A stretch of 41,721 bases of DNA from Welwitschia mirabilis. Taxonomy: Eukaryota; Gnetophyta; Gnetopsida; Welwitschiales. The translations under genes and the position numbers were made by a program. This document shows positions 21,067 through 33,402 of this stretch, one piece after another (position 1 is the first letter of the stretch; each line of letters opens with the position of its first letter). Under the pieces are notes generated by a model, which saw only the letters and a list, made by a program, of their open reading frames with translations, was not told the DNA's origin and did not search any database. The DNA is taken from contig JBOZIK010000001.1 of the NCBI GenBank assembly GCA_051453625.1, positions 154,223,628 through 154,265,348 of the forward strand, read 5' to 3'.

Positions 21067-22465
21067 CGCGCACGTGATTGCAGTGTACGCTTGATCTTCA
21101 TTAAAATTCCGTATGCTTCGAGGATATTACTTTCTTGAGTCATTTTCGCATTTAAATGTCCGTATTCAGTTAATAAGGAGAACCTCACATCCTCACACAC
21201 CAATGAAACTGAAAAATGAAACCCGAAAAGGTCAACATGATGAGCATATGCCAATAATATAGGTTAGGAGATATGTTGTAAAGACTTTACAAACCCTAAG
21301 TAGAGTTTCCATATCCAAATTGTATAATAAGCTCGTTTTATTTCTAATATGAATTTACTATTTTCTACTCTTATTTGTTTGCTTCTCTGGCTTGTAATTT
21401 TGGCTTAGAATATCTTTTCATTCCATACCCTTCTCTAAGGCTTAATTTATTAATAAAATACAGTTTAAATTTGAAATTCAACCTTGAAAAATTTGATGGT
21501 GACATACAAGGACTACGTCATGGAAAAAATTGGTGTCACTCATAGAAGTGCTACTGATATCCCACCCTTTCAATTTTATGATGTGACAATAATTATTCAA
21601 CTAAAATAATATGATCCTTTGAAGATTACTAAACCTTTTATTTTTTAAAAAAAGATAAATAAATTAAAAAAATATATTTTTTATTTCTTATAACAACTAT
21701 TAAAATGATAAAATGGAAAATACTTGTATAAAGTTTACTTGCTACAACACTCTTTACACTATTCATTCACTTATTTCTTTAAGAGCAAGATTTGATTAGC
21801 ATGTTATTTGAAAAAATAAACATATTATCAAAAAGAACTCTTACTTAATCCTAAATGTACTTTCACCACTAAATAAGCTTTCAAAAATGTTAACTCAAAA
21901 TTAATTGTCTACATCAAACTTTATTGTCTATTGCTCCAATTTGATTAGTATCTTTCACAAAATAAGCCAAAGGTCAACTAGAAATTCGTTACTCCTATCA
22001 TAAACGCCTCAAAGTTATAACTATCATGGGATCAAAGAAAAGTTTACGGTATTAAAGAAAAGTAAAAAAAAATTAAATCTTAAAATGAATATTAGTAATG
22101 GATATACTAATACTATATTCATATAAAACAAAAGATTGGTTAAAAATTAATATTTCATTCTATATTAAATTCTTACCCAAAGGGAAATAAAATACAGTAA
22201 GTGTAATATATTTTGTTATCCATATAAGCAACAACCAAAATTTTTTACATACAATAATCTTTAGTTACTCCTTTAACCATTTAATTTTAAATATCCTCTA
22301 TGAACTCAACATATCTATAATTATAAATGTTGTAGACAAAAAAATTCTAATATCAAAAATTATAATTTCAAATTTAGAATTTACTTTTAGGAACTAAAAG
22401 TTCTATTATGTAATATTGTTTATCATTATCGTCTTTTAACTCTAGATTAAAAATAAAGCTAATGA
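21067..22465. other. Intergenic, unassigned
   Basis: The first 200 bases beside the tRNA gene have moderate GC; the remainder is very AT-rich. The open frame at 21,045-21,254 simply runs antisense through the tRNA end. No coding motif or repeat was recognised. Confidence 0.5.
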
Positions 22466-22660
22466 TATTATAGTACAATTGATGAGACACTCATCCTCCA
22501 TTCATGAGTTTGAATATTTGAGTAATCATACCTCTCCTTAGAGTACAACCATCATGATCACTCAAATGCAGTATTTAATTATGTTGAGGACCTCTTTGCA
22601 TGTCAATTAGGTCATCAAAAGATTGAAATCTATGATCTTCTATATGGAACACAAATGTCG
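22466..22660 (+). mobile_element. SINE-like element with tRNA-like head
   Basis: A tRNA-like start (a possible hairpin ACTCAT with ATGAGT, then TTTGAATATTTGAG in the box-B position) resembles the head at 5,189 in layout. Box B is strongly decayed. A moderately conserved-looking tail follows. No terminal duplication was identified, so this is tentative. Confidence 0.3.
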
Positions 22661-22960
22661 CAATAACTAGACTATAATGTTTCACAACATCCACTTAAAT
22701 TAAGAACAAAAGATTTCAATCTTACTTAAAATGCATTTATTACTAAGTTTAAATATAATATTTAAAAAATAGTAGATTACTTCCATTTTCTGTTATGTGA
22801 AAGTTTTAACTTTTGAGGTTTTCTTCCTTTTCATACATTTCCATATACTTCATTTAATTTTTGTGATATAATAGAGAAAACATTTTAGAACATTAAAGTC
22901 TCCAAAATCATAACCTACCTCTTACAATTTCTTATGTTAAGATATTTTCCAAAATATGTA

Positions 22961-23118
22961 AAAAACCCTTTCATATATAGATTGACTTCCAAAAATTATT
23001 AATAGTACTTCCTCATGCATTGTACTTTGACATTTTTCAAAAACAATAGAAAAACCTTTCATAGATAGACTGACTTCTAGAAATTATTAATAGTACTTCC
23101 GCATGCATTATACTTTGA
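22961..23118 (+). repeat. Two-copy tandem duplication, 88-bp period
   Basis: A block with TTCATA-ATAGA-TGACTTC, AATTATTAATAGTACTTCC and CATGCATT-TACTTTGA occurs at 22,961 and again at 23,050 with a few substitutions. Confidence 0.85.
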
Positions 23119-23755
23119 AACTATTTGATCCATTTCCCTTTACTTTTAAATTATGTCTAGATATGAGTAAGTTTTTATTTTAAAAAACATGTACATCATG
23201 GTAAAGATATTTTTATTTCATCTAGTTGTTCACTTTTTTTAACATTAATTTTAGTAACTAATAGTTTTAATTTTAACATTAGTATTACTAATTAATATTT
23301 TTAATTTTAAAGTCTTTGTTATGCTAATTAATGTAAGTGTTACAAAGGTTTAGTAAAATATTTATGTGATAGGATATCATAGTGATAAATAGCAATCCTA
23401 AATAATTAATAATTAACAAACTATAAAATAATAATAAAGAATAAATATTTAAGTGAAATAATGTTAGGAGAGAATCACTATTTCATTCTAAGTTATAATA
23501 TGTTCATTCAAAGTCCTCAGACATACCTTTATTGTAGATAATCAATGTTTTGTTCATTTTACCATAAGAAGCAATGTCAGACTAGACCTTATTCTCTTAT
23601 TTCATTATAAGAAATCAATGCTTTTATACAAATTCCAAATAATGAATGTCATATATTACTCTTTAGCTAGAAACATTTGTAAGAAATCTTTGATAAGATC
23701 ATGGGTAAAAAAATATTTTTTAAACTTATTTGTAGTTAGTATTTTCCTTAAACAA

Positions 23756-23822
23756 TAGTAGTCATAAGGTTTACTAGAAATATTTTGTATAGTAGTCATA
23801 TGGTTTACTAGAAATATTTTGT
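23756..23822 (+). repeat. Two-copy tandem duplication, 34-bp period
   Basis: TAGTAGTCATA followed by GGTTTACTAGAAATATTTTG is repeated directly with almost no change, so the event is relatively recent. Confidence 0.9.
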
Positions 23823-23966
23823 TAGAATTGTTATATAAGCATAGTCAAAAACTAATTTTTAATATCCACATTTAGCCACACTCATAAATGAGCCATAGTA
23901 ATAAACGTTTTCAAGAAATACACTATCATGATTATTAAGAAACCATGTACGAAAAAAGGGGGGGAA

Positions 23967-23990
23967 GAGAGAGAGAGAGAGAGAGAGAGA
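23967..23990 (+). repeat. (GA)12 microsatellite preceded by a G8 run
   Basis: Twelve GA units directly follow a purine block containing eight G. Confidence 0.95.
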
Positions 23991-24799
23991 CCATAGTTTT
24001 ATGCTTATTCTTGTCAAAGAACTATACGCATAAGTTTTTCAAGGACTATTTTGTCTTAATTATTAAATAATTATGGCTAAGATTTTGCTTTTAAATTTAT
24101 TACTGGCATGCTTATTAAGAAGCTATGAATAAAAAAAGTTTTCTAAGTATTTCACCATGAATAACATTGCTAAAGAAAAACTTTTGAATATAAATATTTT
24201 TAGAGATGGTTATTAGTAAAACTTAGCTACTGTCATTTTACTTGCTAAATAAACATAACCAAAAACTTAGTTTTACATGTATTATCAGTATAACTATTAC
24301 TATACTATAGCCATAAACTTTTTCAAGAAATATTAGTTACTTCCTTATTTAAAAACTAATCTAATTAAAAATATAAAATCATTTATTTAAGTTAAAAATA
24401 CATGACTAGAACATAGCCTCAATCCCCAAGCTTTGTAATGTAAAAATGGAGTCCCATTAGTTTTAATTGGTTCTCCTCTTGTACTTAGGGTTTTAAGTTC
24501 CATTTTCATGGACACCTTTTAAATATCATTATCAAAGGCCATTATTAGTCTACCATGCAATGTTGTTAGTCATTTCATTTGAAACATATTTTTATGCTAA
24601 TGAATTAGTTAGGCATGCTTGCATACAAGTAATTATTATTTATTACTCATAATTCCATTTTCATAAAGATAATGACCCCAAACTACTAGTGGGATGAAGG
24701 GGACATAGATGACTAATTTCTTGATGCATTTCCACATGCCAATCAAAAGAAATTGGTTAGAGGTAATGTATATATGGAAAGTAACCAACTATCCCTTTC

Positions 24800-24930
24800 T
24801 AATAAAAACCTTGTTTAAATTCACATGGGTGTAGGTAAATCTAAACCATGTTACATTCTATGTGTCCTTATGTTACTTTCTTCTATATTATTCTATTGTT
24901 TTATGTTCTCTGACATTTGATCTAGGTTAG
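24800..24930 (+). repeat. Copia LTR 3' end remnant (Tork/Angela-like)
   Basis: AATAAA, then GGGTGTAGGTAAAT, AACCATGTTA and TGTGTCCTTA, then a TTCTTC-TTATT-TATTGTTTT stretch, resembles the R-U5 end of many plant Copia LTRs. It lies on the same strand and about 450 bases upstream of a Copia gag remnant, which supports the reading. No primer site could be seen after it, and the 5' LTR edge is not defined. Confidence 0.45.
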
Positions 24931-25329
24931 ACATACATAGGTTCATGTTACATATTAAAAAATATTTAATGAATGAGTAAGAAGGAAATCAAAATGGTAA
25001 TAATTATATGTAATGGTTAACAAAGGGATCCCCTCACATATCTTTTCAGCCTCCTATTTACTTCACTATGCTCTTATCAATTATTTACAGAGTTATACTT
25101 TGAAAACCTAATTATCTATAGCAAATCGTGTAAATGGCTTTGTCCTTTAAAGTGAACTCTAAGGTCACTTTACTTACACCCAAAAGACCATCAAATTATA
25201 ACTCTTCGACTTTATCTTATGGTGAAAGTGGAGGGAAGTGTATCTTATAGCATAGGGAATACACATATGATGCATTGTCAAGGTAGGATTCATTATAAGA
25301 CAAATAGACATGGAGGATGATGTGTGAGA

Positions 25330-26130
25330 ATTTTATGCAATGATGTTCATGCTTTTAGGAGAACAACTCAAAAAAGTATTCCAATATGATAAGGTTAAGC
25401 AAGTATGGGACACTTTGAAAAAGATATATTAAAGGCATTTCAAACAGTCAACACAGTGTAATATCTCCATTCATAACTAGAAGAAATATAAATGTAGGAG
25501 TTAGAAAAAGTAACAAAGTACAACTAACACTTTAATAAAAGTATAGTAAGTTATGTTTACTAGGTGAAGTTATACTTGAGCATTAAATTTATAAGAAGAT
25601 GTCATGATAAGTGTGCAATTATTTTAATCTTAAAGTGTCCACATTGAAGAAATCCATGGACGCAAGCAATATGAAATTTAATGATATTATAAATGTGCTA
25701 CTAAAATTTAAGTTTAGGAAGGAATTTATTCTAATGAATATTCAAAAGTCATCCACACTAAAGACAAACTCATGTCTTTTGGATGAAGCAATAAATGAGA
25801 AAGTATATCTTATGAGAAAGTTGAAATAACTCAAAATGAGTGCAAAAGTACTAGAATAACTCACGATAAGTGCAAAAGTGAATTCGGTTGTTGTTACAAC
25901 TATGAAATAAGGAAAGACATTGCAATTAATTCTTTAAATAAAAGAGTGGAGAACTTAAATGGATGAACCTGACAACAGATAAAAGATGCAAAAGAAAAAA
26001 AAAGCCTATTTGTAAAGTTCTACTAGATACTTAGAATTTGAACAGATGGTCAGAGAAGAGGACATGAATGTTTTTGGATTTATTAGCATACAATTGAACT
26101 TAAAACATGGAAGCATTTCAAGTAAAAAGA
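25330..26130 (+). pseudogene. Copia gag remnant
   Basis: VWDTLKKIY at 25,403-25,429 matches the central gag motif (family: AxxxWDxLxxxY). The open part at 25,611-25,829 carries DIINVLLKFKFRKEFI, then TLKTNSCLLDE, the family's 'lL-sLP-y--fv' and 'tL----LLdEe' blocks with SLP lost. GQRRGHECFWIY at 26,048-26,083 is the second half of a zinc knuckle (G-x-x-GH-x-C) with the first cysteines lost. A 30-base in-frame duplication occurs at 25,825-25,884. The remnant is broken by stops and frameshifts. No protease or later domain follows. Confidence 0.55.
25825..25884 (+). repeat. Two-copy tandem duplication, 30-bp period
   Basis: AATAACTCA-GA-AAGTGCAAAAGT occurs twice in direct succession inside the Copia gag remnant. 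The period is a multiple of three, so the gag frame is kept. Confidence 0.8.
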
Positions 26131-27884
26131 AACTTATAAATAACAAATCAACACTTTGCATAACTAAGGATGAAGAAGATAAGCAAACTAGTATTTGAGA
26201 TGGCCATGCCTCTAATTGATTATTTGAAATAAATGAACAATCAATTCAGTAAGCATTTAGCTAAGTTTGACTCAAACTTCTAGCATCATTTGATGTAAAA
26301 AAAATATAATGAACCCATCCTGGTGATGAAATCTACAATGGGGATGATAATTATTAAGATTATTTTGATTTAATTATTATTCGATGAATGTAACACACAT
26401 GAATGCATGCATACTTTCCTATCAAATGGGATTTTTTAATTTTTCATTTCCTAAGAAAACAATTCTTACTTTATTAGCAGCATTTGATTTAAATGGTTAA
26501 GCATACATAAAAAGAAAAACAATCATTTAACTTTAATTAATACACTAGAAAACATTTGCATTGTGACAAATAAATAAAACAATTAAAAGAAATTGGGTAA
26601 AAATAACTTCTTTATTATTGCACTTCCTAATAATTTAAAATAGATCAAAATGGTACTTTAAAGCTCTATCTAAAGTAAAGAATATTCTCTGCATGAAATA
26701 ATGCTAACCTTATAGCCTCTTCTCCCATGGTAAACTATTGAATTTTATCATTATTCAACTAGATTAAAAGAAGTAGAAGAGGAGAAAAATGTGCATGAAA
26801 ATTTTAATAAAGTATAATTCTTGCATTACATGAAATACATATGAAAAAAGAGAAACTAAAATCAAAGGAACTAAGGAGTTAATGAAGTCTCTAACTCATA
26901 AAACTATCAAGGGTTTTTAAGTATTTGCATCAAAATAAAAATAAGGTAAGTACTCAAAATTATATATACATATTTTTTTTATTTTAGTTTGTGAATTGAC
27001 TACTATTATGCTAACTCATGAAACTGTAAAATACTAATTCTTAAACACTTAAAAACCATGAGTAAGTTAAGTACTTCCCTTAGAAACTCTAGTTTAATGA
27101 ATTGGTAAGTACTAGGTTTTGATAGCACTAGACTAACCACTAGATATTGACACTTAGAAATTCATAATACCATACTTGGTAATGATGCCAATTATGGAAT
27201 GCAAGCTTTTTATGCCTTATCATATATAATTAAGTACTTTAACCTATGTTACTTTGTCCTTAAATAAAGCTTGTAGAAATTACAAAGAATTTATTTTTGC
27301 TTTTCAATAATGATATTTATTTATAAGTATTTTTGGTATTTAATAATTTTCTTTTTTTTTTTTGGTATTTTTTGAGGTAAACTAATAACATAGAACGTAA
27401 AGAAAACAAATCAATTAAGAAAGTCAACTAGGCTACCAAAAATGAATTAAACCATGTGAAATTAACTTAATACCTTTCGATACGTTAAAGTTTATTATTC
27501 TAAAAGGTTAAGTCCCTCATTTGATACCTTGTAGTGTACTAAGAATGTAATTCTATAATTGTGTATCGATTTATAATAAAAAAATAGGATTAATTTCTTA
27601 GGTTTAACCGAACATTATTTATGTATATTATTTTGATGTTAGTACTTAATCCACTTGCAAAATACAAGCAATAAATCATGGCATTACATTAAGCTTAGTA
27701 TATAAATATTATACAATTAGAGGAAAATTAATTAAAATTAATACAAAAGTGCAAATAATTTAGTCCATTACATGAGGTTAGACATACAACAATGCTATAT
27801 TACAATTGATTAATAATTACAAGAGAGCAGTGTGGGAAAAATTTACTTTATATTAAGTGTGAAAAAATTGCATGTCTTTGAAAA
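26131..27884. other. AT-rich region, unassigned
   Basis: No recognisable coding motif, tRNA or repeat pair. If the gag remnant upstream once had a pol region, it is deleted or decayed beyond recognition here. Confidence 0.5.
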
Positions 27885-27975
27885 GACATCTTAATGGTAG
27901 AGCAATACTCCCATGACTCTCTAGTCGTGATTTTAATCTTTGAAAAATTCTTTCAACAAAAAAGGAAAAAAAGAA
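27885..27975 (+). mobile_element. SINE-like tRNA-derived head with A-rich tail
   Basis: CATCTTAATGGTAGAGCAATACTC fits a decayed D arm and box A (normally AGCTCA-TGGTAGAGC). CATGACT/AGTCGTG can form the anticodon stem, and GTGATTTTAATC sits where box B (GGTTCGAATC) is expected. An A-rich tail ends near 27,975. It matches the paired heads at 28,726 and 28,875 in layout and in the GGTAGAG core, so it probably belongs to the same SINE family. Confidence 0.45.
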
Positions 27976-28176
27976 ATTAAATAATAAAAAGAAACTTATA
28001 ATTAAGTTAGGGTATAATGAAGAAGTTATGTTGCTCTTATAGTATAACCAAAAAGAGATACATTAACAAACATGCAATAACAACACATATTTGTTAACTC
28101 ATTTTGTGAATCCATACGTATCGTAAATTTGGATGAGCAACCTCACAGACAAAGGTAATGACTTTCACCAACCGAG

Positions 28177-28250
28177 TGGCCCATGGAGGGTTCGAAGCGG
28201 CGACCTTCATATTATTAGTATGACGCCCTAACCAGCTGCGATTTATCCTT
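28177..28250 (-). pseudogene. tRNA-Ile (AAU) pseudogene
   Basis: The minus strand retains the D-arm side GCAGCTGGTTAGGGC and a perfect anticodon arm: TCATA, loop CTAATAA (anticodon AAT), TATGA. The variable region AAGGTC and the 3' end CATGGGCCA also match plant tRNA-Ile. The first seven bases (AAGGATA) do not pair with the 3' acceptor strand, box A is damaged, and the T stem has three mismatches although TTCGAAC remains. It cannot fold properly and is probably inactive. A tRNA-derived retroposon head is the alternative. Confidence 0.7.
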
Positions 28251-28644
28251 TTTTTGTGTTTATTTAAGACACATATTTCATTTTGTGTATTTACACCCAA
28301 GAATGCTCACTGTCCACCTCGATCTAACCGTTACGGCAGTTTCTTGCATCGGCGAAATCTTTTTTGTTCCACCGAAACCACTTTAAAGGAGTTGATTGAA
28401 CAACCTTCAAGAAACGAACCTCCCTAATTCTGAAACATATGAAAATATACTAAACGCATGAGTATCGTGCTTAAAACACTTTCATTCGCGCTTTTTGGAA
28501 ATTTCATTTGCAATAATTGTAATTAACCTCACAAAGACTATCAGGTGCAAACCAATGCCCCAAACAAATTGGAGTGGTAAAAAACCAAAAAATGCTAAAA
28601 TAATGGTTAAAATTTTAGTGTTGCTGTTAATGAATGTTAATCAG
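28251..28644. other. Moderate-GC region without recognisable gene
   Basis: Base composition is less AT-rich than the surroundings from about 28,290 to 28,480. I saw no domain, tRNA or element end. The short open frame at 28,495-28,722 runs into the tandem duplication and is not convincing. Confidence 0.4.
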
Positions 28645-28935
28645 AACAATTTGAGGTACTTAGAAAATTCAGAAAAGGTATTTAATTGTGATAATCTGAA
28701 GTATATGTTTTTGTTTTTTTGAAAACATCCTCACTGTAGAGTAGTGTTCCTGTAACTTTGTGATTGGAAGTTTAATTCCTAAAAACTAATTAAAACAATT
28801 TGAGGTACTTAGAAAATTCAGAAAAGGTATTTAATTGTGATAATCTGAAGTATATATTTTTGTTTTTTTGAAAACATCCTAACGGTAGAGTAGTGCTCCT
28901 GTCACTTTATAATTGGAAGTTTAATTCCTAAAAAA

Positions 28936-28942
<7 letters not shown>
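28645..28942 (+). repeat. Two-copy tandem duplication, 149-bp period, containing a SINE-like head
   Basis: Copy 1 (28,645-28,793) and copy 2 (28,794-28,942) are nearly identical over about 145 bases, including ACAATTTGAGGTACTTAG and GAAAACATCCT-AC-GTAGAG. Each copy ends with a tRNA-like head. The duplication took in the head plus about 80 bases of upstream flank but not the element body. Confidence 0.92.
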
Positions 28943-28982
<40 letters not shown>

Positions 28983-29110
28983 TATCTGGGCTTAGGCATA
29001 TCGGATGGCCGGAGTAGGTATCTCGCTAATAACGCTCTGTACTTATGGGAGATGTTCCAATCCCCCTAAAACTGTGACCTGATCCATTCTTGTGTGGGTT
29101 AGGATTTGCT
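28726..29110 (+). mobile_element. SINE-like element: duplicated tRNA-like head, (TA)n and body
   Basis: Heads at 28,726-28,787 and 28,875-28,936 read CATCCT-AC-GTAGAGTAGTG with box-A character, a CTGTCAC-type anticodon stem in copy 2, and GGAAGTTTAATTCC in the box-B place (decayed GG-GGTTCAATTCC). After the second head come (TA)21 and a GC-richer body (28,981-29,110, around GGGCTTAGGCATATCGGATGG). It is read as a tRNA-derived SINE whose head region was later tandemly duplicated. The 3' limit is uncertain. Confidence 0.45.
28939..28980 (+). repeat. (TA)21 microsatellite
   Basis: Uninterrupted TA dinucleotide run between the second SINE-like head and the GC-richer body. Confidence 0.97.
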
Positions 29111-31260
29111 TTTATTAGTTTAATTAAAAAAAAGGGATCCAACATCCCATCCAATATTAAGTTTAGTAATACCTTTAAAAAAATTGGAGCTAACAAAATA
29201 AGAGCAATTCAAACATATAATATAAGGATTCAAAATGACTTCTCAAAATAAGCAATAGGAATAATGATAAGAAAAGTAGCTCAAGCTACAAGGTTAATTC
29301 CTTTGAATCACATGAATGGTGTTAGAGATGTTAATAATGTTAAAGATGTTGTCAACTCAAGCAAAATGGTGAAACTAACACTTAATGAAATGTTAAGTGA
29401 AATTCTTTAATTTCTCTATAATGAATAATTAATGAATAAGATAAATAAAATTAAAAAAAAAACAAAAACTTAGAAGTTTTCATAAATCTCAAATGAATGA
29501 CAATAAATAATAAGTTAATTTGTAAATTTTTACTATTGGAAACTAGTAATTTACATAAGAATTCCATGCATGATATGGCCATTCATGACTAAATAGAAAC
29601 TGTTTAAGGCTTTCTTTATAAAATTAAATGATCATCATTTATGGTTTTCTGAAGACATTTTATGCATTCAGGAAGTAAATGTAAGACATAAAATATTTTT
29701 AACCAAAGCGACTTTAAGAAAACAGAAGAAGAGAGCTCTAAACTTGAAAATATGTATTAAATCTTATTTGATACTTAAATTATAAGCAAGCAACACTAAA
29801 AATTATGTGAAAATCATCTAAATACTAAGAAAAAGAATTATTAGAATCTTGAACAATTAATGTTAAAGATAAACAAAAAAAATGAAAAGCCTTTACTCAT
29901 AATTAATCACCTAAGAACTCATGTTTCAATTAAATTTTATATATAAGTCCAAATATTAATAAAGATACTTTTCATTTTACAAGATCTTAATTTAAATATT
30001 CTTTCAATCTAAATGTTATTTATTATGAGGATTCAAAATCAAACTAATACATTATTTATTCAACTCCAAATTATTTTTGAGGATTTCATTAAAGTGGTTT
30101 TGTATATCCACTTTTTTTTTTGTTTTTTTAAACTTTAACTTCAAGAGATGTTATCATACAGAATTCTATATTCGCATTCAATCTTCGAATTCGTTTTATT
30201 AACCCATAAGAGCATTAAATATTATACCCAATAACAAAATCATCTACATAATTAAGATCTAACTAAACAAGAGAATAACATCATATCTATAGGTAACAAT
30301 GAAAGCTTGGGTGTTATTATTAAAATACTATAACAGAAAAATGGATTAATATTAAATTTATATTATTTTCTAAGGATCTAACAAAATACGTATTAGCAAA
30401 TATGATTCCTATAAAAATTTATTTATTTTTCCATCTTAAACTTTATAAATTAATTTAGTGGGAAGTTATAAATAAATTATTTTGTGTTAAATTTTTTCAT
30501 CTTTTTTATATAAGTTAATATCTAAATTCTATTATGCTTAACATCCTTCCTCTTTGTCTTATGTTAATCATCACGATCACAACTAAAGTTGATTAAAGGT
30601 CAAATCGTAATTTTGACTAGCATCATTATCCAAGTACTTGATTACACTAATTTCATAGTAGTATTCTAAAAATTGAGGGTAATTTAATGATTTAGACAAA
30701 TAATATGGATAGTTATAGTTGAAAGTGGAAAACTGGATAGCCTAAACAATTTTAAAGTGGCATAAATAATCTTTAACTTTAAGCCTTTGCTGTATCTAAT
30801 GTAATTAAATTTGATATGATGAAAAACCATAATCTAAAAGATATATATTTTAAAATCATAAAAGGATTAGAGGAATCCATGTTTTCCTCATGAAATATTT
30901 TTTATTAGGAGTAGATTATTCCTAATTGAAGAGTTCCGAATTGAAAGATCATTTTTTAAAATAATCATTAAGTATTGCATGGCACTAATGAATATAATAC
31001 CTTGTCTCATCATGTCATTTTAAATACATTTTTTCTCTTCTTAAGAATCAGGGGGTCATCACTTTATAAGGGAAAATACTCATTAAACTTAAGGGCTATG
31101 TTACAATTCATTAATATTTGATGCATTTTTTTTAATTATTGGTTAATGGCATTTGATCTTTAATAGTTGATCATCATTTGCTTCTATCTTTGATATATCT
31201 ATGATTATTTTTAAGTGAATAATAATCTTAAATGATCTTATGATATCTTATTAAGCAGAT
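29111..31260. other. AT-rich region, unassigned
   Basis: No gene, tRNA or repeat pair recognised on either strand. Confidence 0.5.
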
Positions 31261-31440
31261 GACTCATGGAGTCCAAGACGACTTACCTTAGAGGTAAGAT
31301 CAAGGGACATACAAACCCAGGATCTTGGATTTAAATCCCTATAAATGTGGATGGACTAATAAAATGTTGTGCCTTGGTCATTGTAAGTTTTCATAGTTCT
31401 TAGAGTCACAGACCATTATGTAACACATACTATCTACCTA
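31261..31440 (+). mobile_element. Possible SINE-like element
   Basis: A hairpin CTTACCT/AGGTAAG (31,285-31,303), then GGATCTTGGATTTAAATCCC in the box-B position (normally GGGTTCGAATCCC), followed by a moderately GC sequence containing ACTAATAAAATGTTGTGCC. The layout is that of a tRNA-like head and body, but box A is not clear and no end repeats were found. Confidence 0.25.
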
Positions 31441-31809
31441 GAATTCCCTTTTAAAAAAGGGGGGCATGAAATTCTTTGTTAGGGGTTTAGTGTTTACATG
31501 ATTAATGTGTTAGGATTTATGATGTTTTTCAGATTTTCATATTTAACATTGAATTTTAACATAACCCCTTCTTGAACAATGAAGATATCATGATAATACT
31601 ATAAACTTCATTTTATAATTTAACCTTTTTCAAGATCTATATCAAATGATTTATAGATTAGTTCATAATATTCTTCATCTTGTTATAGTCCACAATACTC
31701 TTCATCTTTAACAACATAAATGAGTTTTAAAAATGACAATGATATTTGGGTTTTGTTTCATTAGGCTTTCTTGGAATTGCTTTATGATAATGATGATTTC
31801 TAATGCTTT

Positions 31810-32222
31810 TATGTTTTTCTTGAAAACTAGAATATATCTGTCCTTTATTAAGGAGTGTATTTAAGAATGTTGGAGTCTGTTGTAATCATCTAAGGTTATA
31901 TTATGAAGGTATATGAAAATTAAGGTTAAATTGATGTAATGTTTTATTAAATTAAAAAATGGTAACATAGGTGCACTAGTGTAATGAGTTAACATAATGC
32001 TTTAATGCTTTTCTTTAGAAATATATATTTGTAAGTAACAACTTGTAGTAGGTATCTTTTGGATCATCTTATCAGATATTTTATTATGGAGTCTTGAGTG
32101 CCACTTCTTTTAATAGAGGCGTTTTTATGTGACTAATAAATATTTGTAGTTGCTATTCTATATTTTTCTTTTATATTAACCTTTCATTAATTAAGTTAAT
32201 AGATATAACCTTCAAGTAATAA
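31810..32222 (+). repeat. Decayed dispersed LTR-like repeat, copy 2
   Basis: Counterpart of 1,440-1,842 in direct orientation, about 30 kb away. It is the better-preserved copy, with GTTGTAATCATCTAAGG, GGATCATCTTATCAGATATT, GGAGTCTTGAGTGCC and GTGACTAATAAATATTTG in order. The layout resembles the promoter-distal part of a plant LTR with an AATAAA signal. No other half of an element could be linked to it. Confidence 0.5.
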
Positions 32223-33402
32223 TTTTCCTTTTTCTTGTCCTTTTTTCTTTTTTATTTAGTAAAAAGACAATGCTTAAGGTTATGTCTTACACACCAAGCA
32301 TAGCACTACTTAACTGATGATCTTTCTAATATCGAATTAGGAGGACTTAATGCTTCTTGATCCCCATTTACTTTGATATTTCTTATTTTAAATATCTAAT
32401 TTGTACTACTCACTGTTAACTTATTGTTAAATTTATTTTAGTGTGTCCATTTATATCTCATAACTTTTTAATAGATTAGTAAGTTTCATGTTTTTATTCT
32501 GAAAGATTTTCTTTTTGTGTGGCTAATTCAACACTACAATTTATTCATCCTGCTTATTTGATGAATTACATTGCATTGATGAATTTTAGATTTCATCTTG
32601 TTTTAAATTCTTTAAAAGTTAAATATGATTCATGATATCTTTATTTATAAGAACAAGTTTAATAACTCTTAAATCTACATCCTTCTTCTCAAAAGCTTTT
32701 ACCTCTTGGAAGTTTAAAGCATTATTTTTAGAATTTAAAATTATGTTCTAAAATTGTTGATCCAATTGTTATGAACTAAGATGTGTATATTTAGACTAAG
32801 ATAGCTAATAATGTCTTATTAGCTTCAATAAATCATTCCCTTACCAAGATTGAAATCTGTGTGTAACAAGATCCTAATGCAAAAATTTTGTACTTTACTT
32901 CATGGATGATCATTCTTTCACTCAATTTAAGAAGCTATTTCTTGCATTCTATAGATACTACATCTTAATAAAGAAATTATTTTTCTATATTGATATAAAG
33001 ATTTTACAATGCTTCCTATTTGTTTCACACCTAACAAATATATTGAGTTGAGAATGTTCTCGTAACTTACTCTAGGAAATTCCAATGATTAAGAGAGAGT
33101 AAGAAAATCCTAGAATCAAATTTCAAAAACAATAATTTTATTTATTATGTTTATTTTGACATTAGATCTTGCTCTTATAGGCAATCACATGTAATTATGG
33201 TTTCTATTAGGGTCTTAATCCCAAGTGTGAAATCATGATGCAACTTATTAATCCCCTAGAAATTCCCCCTCTTAATATGAAAATACACTCTCATCTAAGG
33301 AAATTGAAGTGCCAAAAGGAGAACTTTAGAAATGAGGCCTACAATTAAATATCTTAAAAAAGGGGTTGCTATGGAAGGAAACCACTTTATCATGGAAGTC
33401 AT
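32223..33402. other. AT-rich region, unassigned
   Basis: The 3' part of the minus-strand Copia element (rest of RT, RNase H, 3' LTR) would be expected here, but nothing recognisable remains. Confidence 0.5.

Larger units (their letters stand above)
22661..24799. other. AT-rich region with local duplications, unassigned
   Basis: No gene motif. Contains two clear two-copy tandem duplications (22,961-23,118 and 23,756-23,822) and a GA microsatellite (23,967-23,990), listed separately. Confidence 0.5.
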
